Below, in pieces: positions 14,996-24,065 of a stretch of 42,986 nucleotides of DNA. The stretch lies in contig JAHJQV010000056.1 of assembly GCA_018819105.1 (NCBI GenBank), forward strand, positions 1-42,986. Reading direction: 5' to 3'. The translations under genes were made by a program, and so were the position numbers. This DNA comes from Gammaproteobacteria bacterium. Lineage in GTDB: Bacteria; Pseudomonadota; Gammaproteobacteria; Xanthomonadales; Wenzhouxiangellaceae. Below the pieces are notes generated by a model. That model had not been told where the DNA came from and did not search any database. It was given only the letters and a program-made list of their open reading frames with translations. Position 1 is the stretch's first letter. Each line of letters begins with the position of its first letter.

Positions 14996-15277
14996 GGTTC
15001 GCGTGCCGGCATGCTCCTGTAATCAGCTTTGTTTTGGCTGCTTGATCAAGCGCTGGATTCGCGTGCAAGCACGCTCCTACAATGAGCGCTGGTTTGGCAG
15101 CGAGATCTACCGTTGGATTCCGTGCGAGCACGCTCCTACAATGAGCGCTGGTTTGGCAGCGAGATCTACCGTTGGGTTCCGTGCGAGCACGCTGCTGCAA
15201 TAAGCATAGTTCTGGCGGTGTGATATGCCTATGGATCGCCTACGGGCACGCTCTTATCAATCTGAGCGATGTCCATG
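14996..15277. repeat. Tandem array of ~60-bp REP-like units
   Basis: Units start at 14996, 15056, 15116, 15175 and 15234 (60, 60, 59, 59 and a partial 44 bp). Each contains a REP-like dyad such as GTGCGAGCACGCTCCTAC and a TTTGGCAGCGAGATCTACC block. Units 2 and 3 are almost identical and units 1, 4 and 5 are diverged. Because the whole unit repeats, including the part between the dyads, this is not a CRISPR array. It occupies the space between SEC-C and the crt genes and no gene is visible in it. Confidence 0.8.
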
Positions 15278-15346
15278 GGTGACCGGCTGCAGCATTGCTC
15301 AGCAGGAATACGAGCGAATCATTCGCGGCACCGGGTGCCAGCAAGT

Positions 15347-15469
15347 TTACTTCTGATCCTGGTCTGCCTGCTGGCGGCGTCTGATGGTGCGGTTAACCCG
15401 CACCAGCTCCCACACTGCCAGCGCAACGACGCTGCCAGCCAGCAGCAGTTCTATCAGCATGCCCGACAT
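15347..15469 (-). CDS. Predicted 40-residue single-pass membrane protein downstream of crtB
   Basis: A 40-residue frame starts 6 bp after the crtB stop. It has a short hydrophobic stretch, MLIELLLAGSVVALAVWELV (residues 4-23), then a basic segment RVNRTIRRRQQ and an acidic end. This is the shape of a small single-span membrane protein with a cytoplasmic basic tail, similar in layout (not in clear sequence) to CcmD-type proteins. The ribosome-binding site is weak, but the position directly after crtB in the superoperon favours co-expression. I do not recognise the family. Confidence 0.5.
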   Translation of the reverse strand: MSGMLIELLLAGSVVALAVWELVRVNRTIRRRQQADQDQK

Positions 15470-15475
15470 CTCAGA

Positions 15476-16459
15476 TCAGGACTTGCCGCGGGTCAGCGCG
15501 GTGGTCACGGCTTCGACCAGAAACCGGTTTTCCTGCAGCGGCGGGGTCATGTCGCGGGTGCGCTGGCGGATGCCCGCTGCCACCGAGCGGCTCAGCAGCA
15601 GCAGCTTGCGTGCGGTGGGCACCACCGCCCGGTGGTTGATCGAATCGTACTGCAGGCGGCGCAGTTCGGCACCGATTTCGGCATAGATCAGACGTGCCGC
15701 ATTGATGCCTGGACGACAACCGGCAGGCAGGTAGGCCAGGCCGCTGCGCGAGCGCTGGTAAAGCTGTTCTGCAGAGTCCAGCAGGCGCTGGATGACGCTG
15801 GCAATGGCCGGGCCGTGTTGGGGGTTGGCGAGAAACGCGTCTGGTGACAGACCGGCTTCGCGCAGCCACTGGCGCGGCAGGTAGAGTCTGCCGTTGCGGG
15901 CATCCTCACCGACATCGCGGGCGATGTTGGTCAGTTGCATGGCCACGCCCAGATCACCGGCACGGGCCAGTGCGCTGGGATGCCGGGCTCCCATGATCAT
16001 CGCCATCATGACACCGACGCTGCCGGCGGCGCGCGCAGCGTAGGCGTTGAGGTCGGACAGGGTTTCGTAATGGCGTTGCTGCAGATCCCAGGCAAAGCCC
16101 TCCAACAGGGCGGCCGGCAATCGCTGCGGTATGTCGAACTCGCGCACCACGCGGGCCAGTGCGCGATCGGCCGACACCGCTTCCGGCTCGCCACGATAAA
16201 TGCCATCCAGCCGCTGATTCAGTCGCGCCAGTGCCTGCTGGTCGCCGTCGCGGCAGTCAATCGCGTCGTCGGCCAGCCGGCAGAATGCATACAGCGCCGT
16301 GGCCGGTCGCCTGACCTGCTTTGGCAGCACCTGCGAGGCGGCATAAAAGGAGCGTGAACCCAACCGCAGTTGCCGGTTGCAGACCTCCAGGTCATGCCGG
16401 TAGCGCAGGTAGCGACACAGCTCGGATTCAAACGTCAACGTGGGTGAAAGTGTGGGCAT
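15476..16459 (-). CDS. crtB: Phytoene synthase CrtB
   Basis: A 327-residue enzyme that condenses two geranylgeranyl diphosphates into phytoene, the first committed carotenoid step. It has the first Asp-rich motif LADDAID (62-68) and the second TNIARDVGEDARNGRLYLP (177-195), which together bind Mg and diphosphate, and GSRSFYAAS (34-42). The start overlaps the 3' end of crtI by 32 bp; the residues before GSRSF fit the family, so the overlap appears real. Part of the long minus-strand pigment superoperon. Confidence 0.93.
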   Translation of the reverse strand: MPTLSPTLTFESELCRYLRYRHDLEVCNRQLRLGSRSFYAASQVLPKQVRRPATALYAFCRLADDAIDCRDGDQQALARLNQRLDGIYRGEPEAVSADRALARVVREFDIPQRLPAALLEGFAWDLQQRHYETLSDLNAYAARAAGSVGVMMAMIMGARHPSALARAGDLGVAMQLTNIARDVGEDARNGRLYLPRQWLREAGLSPDAFLANPQHGPAIASVIQRLLDSAEQLYQRSRSGLAYLPAGCRPGINAARLIYAEIGAELRRLQYDSINHRAVVPTARKLLLLSRSVAAGIRQRTRDMTPPLQENRFLVEAVTTALTRGKS

Positions 16460-18035
16460 CGGGAACCACCTGATCCAGTACTCTTGCTGAAGATATCACA
16501 CCCGGCACGCCTGCGCCCGGATGTGTGCCGGCACCAACGATGTACAGATTGCGCACATCCTCGCTGCGATTGTGTGGTCGGAACCAGGCGCTTTGTTGCA
16601 GCACCGGCTCGGGACCGAATGCCGCACCCTGCACCGACAGCAGTTCATCGTGAAAATAATCCGGGGTGATGAAGCGCGAACTGATCACCTGGGCCGGCAG
16701 ATCCGGCAGCACCGTTTCGCTGAGATATTGCTCGATGGCACGACGATAGGGCTCGGCACGGGTCTGCCAGTCAATGCCGGCAGCCAGATTGGGCACCGGG
16801 GACAGCACATAAAAGGCATCGCAACCTGGCGGCGCCAGTGACGGATCGGTGGCGGTGGGCCGATGCAGGTAGAGGCTGAAATCTTCGGCCAGCACCTTGT
16901 GATCAAAAATGTCGCGCAACAGCTCGCGGTAACGCGGTCCGAGCATGATCATATGGTGTGGCACGTCCTCGTAGCGTTTGGCGGTGCCGAAATACCAGAC
17001 AAACAGACTCATGGAAAACTTCGTGCGCTTGAGTTTGCCATCGCTCCAGCGCTGCCGTCTGCTGCGCGAGAGCAGCTTGCCATAGGTCCAGCCGACATCG
17101 GCGTTGGACACCACCAGATCGGCAGCAATGTGCTCGCCATTGGCCAACTCGACGCCGGTGGCGGCACCTTCGCGGGTAATGATCTGGCCGACCTCGGCAC
17201 TGCAGCGGACCTGGTTGCCCTGGCTGTGGATCAGCTCTACCAGCCCGCTTACCAGCCGGCCGGTACCGCCATTGACGAAATGCACGCCCCAGTGCCGCTC
17301 CAGATACGAGATCAGCGTGTAGATGGAGGTGGTGGTGAACGGATTGCCACCCACCAGCAGCGGATGAAAACTGAACACCTGACGCAGCTTGTCATGCTGG
17401 ATGTACCGGCTGACCAGGCCATAGACACTGCGGTACCCCTGCAGCTTGAGCAGATCCGGCAGGATCTTCAGCATGTCACTGAAGCGGCCGAAAGAAACGT
17501 GTCCAAGCTGCTCGAATCCGATGCGGAAGATGCGCTCGGTCAGGGCCACGAAGCGATCATAGCCGGGCACGTCCTGCGGCGAGAATTTCGCCACTTCATC
17601 ACGCATGGCCTGGGCATCGCCATTGTAGTCGAAGTGGCTGCCATCGTCGAAGCGGATGCGGTAGAACGGATCCATCGGCACCAGCTCGATGTCATCGGCC
17701 AGCCTGCGGCCCGCCAGCTGCCACAACTCCTCCAGCAGAAACGGTGCGGTGATGATGGTCGGGCCGGCATCGAAGGTGAAGCCGTCCTGGCGAAACACGC
17801 GCGCGCGACCGCCTGGCTCGCTGAGCCGCTCCAGCACGGTGACACGAAACCCGCGCACGCCCAGCCTGACCGCTGCAGCCAGCCCGCCGAATCCACTGCC
17901 GATCACCACCGCGTGCGGCTTGTGCACGGGCTGTGCGTGGCGAGCGGTGTCCATGCTGGCGGTGTCGGCAGTCCGGTCAGCGGATGCTGCGGACGTCTGC
18001 TCAATGTTACTGCCGGGTGGTGACGCTTTGTCCAT
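16428..18035 (-). CDS. crtI: Phytoene desaturase CrtI
   Basis: A flavoprotein that desaturates phytoene stepwise to neurosporene or lycopene at the membrane. The FAD-binding motif AVVIGSGFGGLAAAVRLGVRG is followed by VLERLSEPGGRARVF, DGFTFDAGPTIIT and the C-terminal signature LYIVGAGTHPGAGVPGV. The start is uncertain: a GTG at 18092 directly follows the bchO stop without a ribosome-binding site, ATG 18035 gives a 37-residue polar leader before the FAD motif, and ATG 17954 would give 10 residues. I list 18035. The 3' end overlaps crtB. Confidence 0.92.
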   Translation of the reverse strand: MDKASPPGSNIEQTSAASADRTADTASMDTARHAQPVHKPHAVVIGSGFGGLAAAVRLGVRGFRVTVLERLSEPGGRARVFRQDGFTFDAGPTIITAPFLLEELWQLAGRRLADDIELVPMDPFYRIRFDDGSHFDYNGDAQAMRDEVAKFSPQDVPGYDRFVALTERIFRIGFEQLGHVSFGRFSDMLKILPDLLKLQGYRSVYGLVSRYIQHDKLRQVFSFHPLLVGGNPFTTTSIYTLISYLERHWGVHFVNGGTGRLVSGLVELIHSQGNQVRCSAEVGQIITREGAATGVELANGEHIAADLVVSNADVGWTYGKLLSRSRRQRWSDGKLKRTKFSMSLFVWYFGTAKRYEDVPHHMIMLGPRYRELLRDIFDHKVLAEDFSLYLHRPTATDPSLAPPGCDAFYVLSPVPNLAAGIDWQTRAEPYRRAIEQYLSETVLPDLPAQVISSRFITPDYFHDELLSVQGAAFGPEPVLQQSAWFRPHNRSEDVRNLYIVGAGTHPGAGVPGVISSARVLDQVVPDAHTFTHVDV

Positions 18036-18095
18036 ACTGTGCTCTGGGCCTGGTGTTGTACTCTGGGCTTTATCGGTTATGTGTGCTGGCACTGA

Positions 18096-19037
18096 TCACA
18101 GCAAGCCGGCGGCCTGCGCCTGCTCGACAATCAGATCGGCGATGCGCTGTGGTTGCTCTTCATGGGCCAGATGACCCACACCTGACAGCCGCTGCATGCT
18201 CACTGCCACCGCTGCCGACTGCAGTCGGCGCTGCAGCGCCTGCGCCTGCGCCGGCGGCACCGCCCGATCATTGTCGGCCACCAGCAGATGCAACCTGCCC
18301 GGCAATTGCGGCAACAGCGGCTCCAGTTCGTGCAGATTCCAGTTGGCCATCATTTTCAGCACTGCGGCAACGTGTGCCGGATCCTGAAACAGGCGCTGAT
18401 AGAGCTGTGCATACGGTGCGCCGACCACTGATCCAGTGCCTTGCAGCAGCCGCTGCACGGCGCGCTCATCGCGTGCGCGGCGGGCAATCATCTGCGGCAG
18501 CAGGCTGCTGCCGGCCAGCAGTCGTGCCAGCGGCCCGAACAGCTGCCCGGGCAGACCGGCAAAGCCCTGCAGGGCACCGTTGATGGCGATCAGCAGGCGG
18601 CTGTCAAGCTGCTGCTGCAAGGCCATGCGACACAGAATGGCGGCACCGGCGGAATGTCCCACGGTAATTTGCGGAGACAGTGCCAACCGGCTCAGCAATG
18701 CGCTGACACTGTTGGCCATGGCAGTCATGGAGTAGCTGTAGTGTTCCGCAGCCTGGGTATGGGCGTGACCTGGAAGATCCACGCTCAGCACCTGAAAATG
18801 GCGGCACAGCAGCGGCAGCAGGCCGGCGAATGAATGCGTCGATGCCGCCGTGCCATGCAGCAACAGCAGTGTTGGGCCAGTACCGCACAGTTGCAGATGC
18901 CAGCGCATGCCGGCATGCTTGAGCAGTCGGCTGTGGGCGCGGTTGGGCCAGTCAGCCAATGGTTCAGGTAACCCGACAGCGCCCGCTGCAGCCACATCAG
19001 CACTGCGTTTGCGCGACATGATGCCGGTGCTGCCCAT
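18096..19037 (-). CDS. bchO: BchO, alpha/beta hydrolase of Mg chelation
   Basis: A 313-residue alpha/beta-hydrolase: LLLLHGTAASTHSF is the oxyanion-loop region, VDLPGHAHT follows, and VGHSAGAAI holds the nucleophile Ser. The HLAHEEQPQRIADLI end carries the catalytic His. BchO is associated with magnesium chelatase genes in purple bacteria and its exact reaction is unsettled. It sits two bases after the bchD stop, as in Rhodobacter (bchI-bchD-bchO-crtI). ATG at 19037 or 19019 are possible starts. Confidence 0.88.
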   Translation of the reverse strand: MGSTGIMSRKRSADVAAAGAVGLPEPLADWPNRAHSRLLKHAGMRWHLQLCGTGPTLLLLHGTAASTHSFAGLLPLLCRHFQVLSVDLPGHAHTQAAEHYSYSMTAMANSVSALLSRLALSPQITVGHSAGAAILCRMALQQQLDSRLLIAINGALQGFAGLPGQLFGPLARLLAGSSLLPQMIARRARDERAVQRLLQGTGSVVGAPYAQLYQRLFQDPAHVAAVLKMMANWNLHELEPLLPQLPGRLHLLVADNDRAVPPAQAQALQRRLQSAAVAVSMQRLSGVGHLAHEEQPQRIADLIVEQAQAAGLL

Positions 19038-19039
19038 GT

Positions 19040-20926
19040 TCAGGCAGCCGCCTGCAGCACTGCTGCCGACAGCCGCTGCGCTTCCACTCTGGGCAGCGGC
19101 AGATACAGTCCCTGCATCTGTTGCGCCAGCTGTTTGCCGTCATCGCGCGGGCGTGCTGAGGTGTCCACCAGCAGTGTGCTGCAACCCAGCATGGCCAGTT
19201 GTCTGGCCGCCAGATGGGCATCCTCGCGCGCCTGTTCGCGCCCCGGCTGACCATCCAGGCCAATGTTGGCACGACCATCGGTAAGCACCACGATGACCAC
19301 ATGCTGGCCGCGTTTCTGCAGTGTCGTGGCCAGTTCGGCAGCAGCCTGCAGGCCCGCCGCCAGCGGCGTGCCACCGCCACCCGGCAAAGCCGCCAGCGAA
19401 CGCTTCGCACGCACCAGTGACCTGGTCGGCGGCAGCAGGGTTTCGGCGTGTTGTCCGCGAAAGGCGATCAGCGCGACACTGTCCCGGCGTACATAGCAAT
19501 CGGCCAGCAGCAGCTCCACCGCACCTTTGGCTTCGGCCAGTCGCTGCGCCGCCTGCGAGCCGGAGGCATCAACCACAAACACGGTGGTGGTTTCACGCTG
19601 CTGCTGGAAGCGCTGCACGCGAAAGTCATCCGGCAGGATATGCAGTCGGTTGCGCTTGCCTGCGGCCACGGCGGTGGCGCTGTTGCCGGCAGCATGCCCG
19701 GCTGCAGCGCTGTGTTGTTTGCTCTGGCACTGACTGGCCTGGCGCAGCTTCTGCCAGGGCGCTGCCGCCTTCAGCGTGGAGGGGATGTGCAGACGCTGTC
19801 GGGCGATGTTGCGGGCCAGGCCGATGCCCACCGGGCGACCGCGCGTGGTGCCCTGCTGCAGACTGCCGGCACCCTGCCCGCCGGAAGCCTTGCGGCGCTG
19901 CTGCTGCATGCTCAACTGCAGGCGATCCAGCAGTTGCTCGGGTATCGCCGCCGCTGCAGCGGCCAGCACCAGATCATCCGGCAGTTCATCCGGACTGGGC
20001 TGTTGCTGCTCGTCATTGGGCTGCTGATCTGTCTGCTCCGACTCCGGCGGTGGTGTCTGCGGTTCCTGCTCCGGGGGTGACTCTGCGGGTGTCTGCTCGG
20101 TCTCATCGTCCTCTGCCGCCGCCGGCATGCGGGTTGCCCGTGGTGCCAGCACCAGCTGGGCGGCCTTGCCGGCGTGTTCGCTGCTCACCTCTTCGGCATC
20201 TTCCAGCACGGCCAGCAGAGTGGCCACGCGCACGGCATGCTGGCTGGCGCGCAAGGAATGCAGCCCCAGTCCGACCGCGGTCGCGCACAGTGCCCGCAAT
20301 AGCGCTGCGGGGAGGTGCACACTGGCCAGTTTGTGCGGCAGCTCGGCGCGCAGTTCGGCCAGTGCCTCGGCGGCAATGCCCGGCTCGCTGTCGAGCAGGC
20401 CTCGCATGCCGTCCAGATGCACGGTGAATGCCAGCCGATCCAGCAGGTCGGCTGCAATGTGCTCGTCGTCTTCACCTTCGTCTACCGCAAGCACCGCAAA
20501 GCGGCTCGGTTCACAGGCATGAATGCCGTCGCGCGCCACCTGCACCTGGTGCTGATCAATCACCGCGCACAATCGGGCGCTGATCGATTGCGGCAGCCGC
20601 TCTGCCATGTTGATGTGCAGATAACCCTGATCCACCTCGGCCAGCAGACCGCGCGCGTACACCGCGCGCCCCTGCTGCAGACTGGTTTCCAGATCGATGC
20701 CGCCGAGCAGGCGCTCATCACTGATCTGCAAGGGCATGCGCCGCCAGGGTTGCTGCGGCATGCTGAGGGTGCGAAACTGCTGCAGCCAGCAGCGGCTCAG
20801 TTCGGCATCGCGACTGCGCAGATGTACGCCGCCCAGCGCCAGCGGATCCAGCTGCAGCAGCAGCATCACCAGCAGCGCATCGTCCAGACCTTGCTGCTGC
20901 GCCGAGGCTGCTGACGACGCCGGCAT
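19040..20926 (-). CDS. bchD: Magnesium chelatase subunit BchD
   Basis: A 628-residue protein with an AAA-like N-terminal half lacking a complete Walker A. A Pro/Glu/Gln-rich linker follows at about 275-325 (for example PPEQEPQTPPPESEQ), then a C-terminal von Willebrand A domain with the MIDAS motif VVDASGSQAA and DTSARPRDDGKQL. With BchI it forms the ATPase ring that drives Mg insertion by BchH. The ATG shares one base with the bchI stop (TGATG). Confidence 0.93.
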   Translation of the reverse strand: MPASSAASAQQQGLDDALLVMLLLQLDPLALGGVHLRSRDAELSRCWLQQFRTLSMPQQPWRRMPLQISDERLLGGIDLETSLQQGRAVYARGLLAEVDQGYLHINMAERLPQSISARLCAVIDQHQVQVARDGIHACEPSRFAVLAVDEGEDDEHIAADLLDRLAFTVHLDGMRGLLDSEPGIAAEALAELRAELPHKLASVHLPAALLRALCATAVGLGLHSLRASQHAVRVATLLAVLEDAEEVSSEHAGKAAQLVLAPRATRMPAAAEDDETEQTPAESPPEQEPQTPPPESEQTDQQPNDEQQQPSPDELPDDLVLAAAAAAIPEQLLDRLQLSMQQQRRKASGGQGAGSLQQGTTRGRPVGIGLARNIARQRLHIPSTLKAAAPWQKLRQASQCQSKQHSAAAGHAAGNSATAVAAGKRNRLHILPDDFRVQRFQQQRETTTVFVVDASGSQAAQRLAEAKGAVELLLADCYVRRDSVALIAFRGQHAETLLPPTRSLVRAKRSLAALPGGGGTPLAAGLQAAAELATTLQKRGQHVVIVVLTDGRANIGLDGQPGREQAREDAHLAARQLAMLGCSTLLVDTSARPRDDGKQLAQQMQGLYLPLPRVEAQRLSAAVLQAAA

Positions 20927-21951
20927 CAGCCAAACAGCTCCTGCATGGCACGCTCTACGCGGGTCATGGCACCGGATTCATCCAGCGGATTGCGGCGCAG
21001 GCGATGATGCAGGGTCATTGGCGCAATCTCCAGCATGTGCGCCAGCTCAGCCTGCCCGGACTTGCGCAGCGCAGCCAGGGCACGCGCTGCCCGCACCAGC
21101 GTCAGTTCGCCGCGCAGACCATCGATTTTGAGGTGGATGCACAGCTGGGCCGCCTGGCGCAGCAGTTGTGGATGCAATTGCACCTCCGGCAGTTGCTTGC
21201 GCGCTGCGGTGATGGCACTGCGCACCTTGCCCTGCTGGCGCTGCCAGCGCTGCATGAAGGCTTCCTGATCACGCTCAAATTCATCGCGCCGCTGCACCAC
21301 CAGCATGCGCTGCTCAATGTCTTCAGGGGTGCGCACCTCCACCGACAGGCCGAACCGGTCCAGCAGTTGCGGGCGCAGCTCACCCTCCTCCGGGTTGCCG
21401 CTACCGACCAGCACAAACCTGGCCGGGTGCTGCACGCTCAAGCCCTCACGCTCAACCACGTTCTCGCCAGAGGCAGCCACATCGATGAGCAGATCGACCA
21501 GATGATCTTCCAGCAGGTTGACCTCATCGACATACAGAAAACCGCGGTTGGCACGCGCCAGCAGACCCGGCTCAAAGTGTTTTTCCCCGTGCACCAGTGC
21601 TTTTTCCAGATCCAGCGCACCGACCACGCGGTCTTCGGTGGCTCCCAGCGGCAGATCGACCACCGGCACCGGCTGCATGCGGCTTTTCGGCGGCGCAGCA
21701 TCCGCCGAGCGCTGCCGGCACTGCTGGCACAAACCGGCCGGCTGTTGCGGATCGCAGTTGTACGGGCAATCAACCACCATGCGCATTTTCGGCAGCAACG
21801 CCGCCAGTGCGCGCACGCTGGTGGACTTGCCGGTACCGCGATCGCCAAACACCAGTACGCCGCCGATGCTGGCATCCACGGCCGCCAGCTGCAGCGCCAG
21901 CTTCATGTCATCCTGGCCAACTATGGCGCTGAAGGGGAAACGATAAGTCAT
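20926..21951 (-). CDS. bchI: Magnesium chelatase ATPase BchI
   Basis: A 341-residue AAA+ ATPase. Walker A is GDRGTGKS (36-43), Walker B is FLYVDEVNLL, and LVGSGNPEEGELRPQLLDRFGLSVEV is the sensor/arginine-finger region. A CDPQQPAGLCQQCR cysteine-bearing loop lies near 66-79. It powers insertion of Mg into protoporphyrin IX with BchD and BchH. The upstream gap to puhE (21952-22074) contains no other gene that I can support. Confidence 0.95.
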   Translation of the reverse strand: MTYRFPFSAIVGQDDMKLALQLAAVDASIGGVLVFGDRGTGKSTSVRALAALLPKMRMVVDCPYNCDPQQPAGLCQQCRQRSADAAPPKSRMQPVPVVDLPLGATEDRVVGALDLEKALVHGEKHFEPGLLARANRGFLYVDEVNLLEDHLVDLLIDVAASGENVVEREGLSVQHPARFVLVGSGNPEEGELRPQLLDRFGLSVEVRTPEDIEQRMLVVQRRDEFERDQEAFMQRWQRQQGKVRSAITAARKQLPEVQLHPQLLRQAAQLCIHLKIDGLRGELTLVRAARALAALRKSGQAELAHMLEIAPMTLHHRLRRNPLDESGAMTRVERAMQELFG

Positions 21952-22074
21952 GTCTGGTTGGAAAGGTCCCTGGAATTGAAAATCATGGTCGGTGGCACCC
22001 GCGCGCAGCGACCGTGCTGACAGGCATGCTGCAGCGCTGCCTGTTGCCCGGCGGACAGTCTGCCTGGTTTCGCT

Positions 22075-22923
22075 TCAGGCCGCCTTGCTACCGGCTGCGC
22101 TCAGCCGGTGATCCGCTGCCGTCTCGCGGCTCAGACGGCTGGCCATGCGCCGCTCATGCGCAGCATAACCCCACTGCCACAGCCTGCTGTCTGACAAGGG
22201 CAGCACCAGCAGCCAGTGTTCGAGCAGTCCAAGCAGAGAGATGGTGGCCAGCAGCATGGCCTGGGTGCCGACAAAGTCGTCGCTGCGCGCCTGCCAGGCC
22301 AGCACCATGAACACTGCCGTAAGCAGTGTGGCCAGCGTGACCGACAGCGGAAACAGCAGGTTCATCGGCTTGTTGCTGACATAACTGGACAGATAGCGCA
22401 GATGCTCGGGCCAGAACTCTTCATGCAGATTGGGCACACCGAGGAAGATGTTCAGCTTGGTGCTCCAGCGCATCAGCCAGAGTATGACGAAGGTCCAGCT
22501 GCCAAGCTGATTGACTTCTCCCCAGGTCAGCGCGAGCAGCAGTGCGGCAGTGGCGACGATCGCCAGTTCGTGCCACAGACTGGCCAGCAGGCCGTAACGG
22601 AAGCGCTGTCCGGCACTGCAGTCATCCGGACAGGCTTGTGCCCGCGGGCCGGTGATCAGACCGGTGTAGTAACTGACTTCGTGCCAGCCCCACAACAACA
22701 CTCCGGCAGTGAACGACTGCAAGGCTGCCATCACCGTATTGCTGGCTGCGGCATGCACCAGCGCCAGCACCGACAGCAGTGCCAACAGGGTGGCTGCCAG
22801 CATGGTGCCCAGATAGGTGCGTTCGGGCAAGCCGGTGCGATACAGCATGACCACCGTGGTCAGCCACCACAGCAGCACCACGAAAAGCAGCGGCCACAGC
22901 AATTGCCAGAGTGTCTGCAACAT
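22075..22923 (-). CDS. puhE: Photosynthetic complex assembly protein PuhE
   Basis: A 282-residue integral membrane protein with about seven hydrophobic spans, including LLFVVLLWWLTTVVML near the N-terminus and TAALLLALTWGEV in the middle. Conserved family features are LLWGWHEVSYYTGLITGP and STKLNIFLGVPNLHEEFWPEHL. PuhE modulates reaction centre/bacteriochlorophyll assembly in purple bacteria. It lies between acsF and bchI in the superoperon, the usual neighbourhood. The cytoplasmic C-terminal tail is polar. Confidence 0.88.
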   Translation of the reverse strand: MLQTLWQLLWPLLFVVLLWWLTTVVMLYRTGLPERTYLGTMLAATLLALLSVLALVHAAASNTVMAALQSFTAGVLLWGWHEVSYYTGLITGPRAQACPDDCSAGQRFRYGLLASLWHELAIVATAALLLALTWGEVNQLGSWTFVILWLMRWSTKLNIFLGVPNLHEEFWPEHLRYLSSYVSNKPMNLLFPLSVTLATLLTAVFMVLAWQARSDDFVGTQAMLLATISLLGLLEHWLLVLPLSDSRLWQWGYAAHERRMASRLSRETAADHRLSAAGSKAA

Positions 22924-22944
22924 GTGTCTGCGCAGCCGGAGTGC

Positions 22945-24015
22945 TTACCAGGCCGGTGCCATGCGCACGGTTTCCGGCAGCTCGTTCGGCACCGTTGGCA
23001 TCATGTACAGGCGCGCGAACACCCCGAACGACAGCACCGAGCATTTGGCCCGGGTAAGCAGTCCGCCGAGACCACCGCGCGCCCTGGCCGCCTCGTTTAG
23101 TTGCGACAGGGCGCTGAGGCGATCCAGCCGCTGCCAGAATTTCTCGTTGTCCAGATCCAGCGCAAAGGGGAAAATCTGTTTGCTGATTTCCGAGGTGATG
23201 TGCAACACCTTGCGATCGTATTCGGTGGTATTGATACCGAAAGCATTGTGCAGTTCTTCGCGCGAATGATCGCGCACATACATGGTGGCAAACACTGCCA
23301 GCAGGAAAAACCGGATCCACAGCTTGTTGTGACCGCGCAGCAGATGCGGGTTGGCTTTCATCATCAGGGCAAACGATTCACCATGGCGGAATTCGTCATT
23401 GCACCAGCGCTCGAACCAGCGGAAGATCGGATGAAAGCGGTTTTCCGGATGCTTCTCCAGATGCCGGAAGATGGTGATGTAGCGGGCATAGCCGATTTTT
23501 TCCGACAGATAGGTGGCGTAAAAAATGAATTTGGGACGGAAATAGGTGTATTTCTTTTCCTTGCGCAGAAAGCCCAGATTCACCTGCAGATCAAAATCCT
23601 TCAGCGCGCTGTTGATGAAGCCGGCATGACGGGATTCGTCACGCGCCATGTAGCCCATCAGTTCTTTCAGCTGCGGATGCTTGATGTGTTTTTTGATGTC
23701 GGCATAAAGCACACAACCGGAAAACTCCGAGGTCACCGAGGAAATAAGAAAATCCTTGAACTCCTCATGCAGCGCCGGCGGTAGCTCCTTGACCTCTTCG
23801 GCGAATTTTTCATCGCGCACGAAGTGATTGCTGTTGCTGTCGTTGCGGTACTCGTCCATCATCGCTTCCCACTCATCGTGGACCGAACTCAGATCCATCT
23901 TTTCCAGTGCCTTGATGTCGGTGCGATAGAACCTGGGTGACAGCAGCGTTTCAGTTTTCGCGCGCTCGGTGCTCTCGTTGATCAGGGCGGCGTCGGTCGC
24001 TGTGGCTGTGTTCAT
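22945..24015 (-). CDS. acsF: Mg-protoporphyrin IX monomethyl ester oxidative cyclase AcsF
   Basis: A 356-residue diiron enzyme that uses oxygen to form ring E of (bacterio)chlorophyll. Iron ligands are visible in TSEFSG (Glu97), RDESRHAGF (Glu127-His130) and NDEFRHGES (Glu208-His211). A strong AGGAG site lies before ATG 24015. The oxygen-dependent cyclase means the organism can make pigment under at least microoxic conditions; the oxygen-independent BchE is not in the window. It lies between puhC and puhE. Confidence 0.95.
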   Translation of the reverse strand: MNTATATDAALINESTERAKTETLLSPRFYRTDIKALEKMDLSSVHDEWEAMMDEYRNDSNSNHFVRDEKFAEEVKELPPALHEEFKDFLISSVTSEFSGCVLYADIKKHIKHPQLKELMGYMARDESRHAGFINSALKDFDLQVNLGFLRKEKKYTYFRPKFIFYATYLSEKIGYARYITIFRHLEKHPENRFHPIFRWFERWCNDEFRHGESFALMMKANPHLLRGHNKLWIRFFLLAVFATMYVRDHSREELHNAFGINTTEYDRKVLHITSEISKQIFPFALDLDNEKFWQRLDRLSALSQLNEAARARGGLGGLLTRAKCSVLSFGVFARLYMMPTVPNELPETVRMAPAW

Positions 24016-24065
24016 GTTGTCACTCCTGTATTGCTTGCCCGGTTTCGGTGCATGATTGCGTTCAT

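Noticed and set aside
14996-15277. Possible CRISPR array (regular ~60-bp period near cas genes)
   Set aside because: The sequence between the dyads is as conserved as the dyads themselves and there are no unique spacers, so it is an ordinary tandem REP-like repeat.
15269-15847. 192-residue open frame on the plus strand
   Set aside because: It is antisense to crtB and the small membrane ORF, has no domain and has a Gln/His-rich composition typical of reverse-strand shadows.
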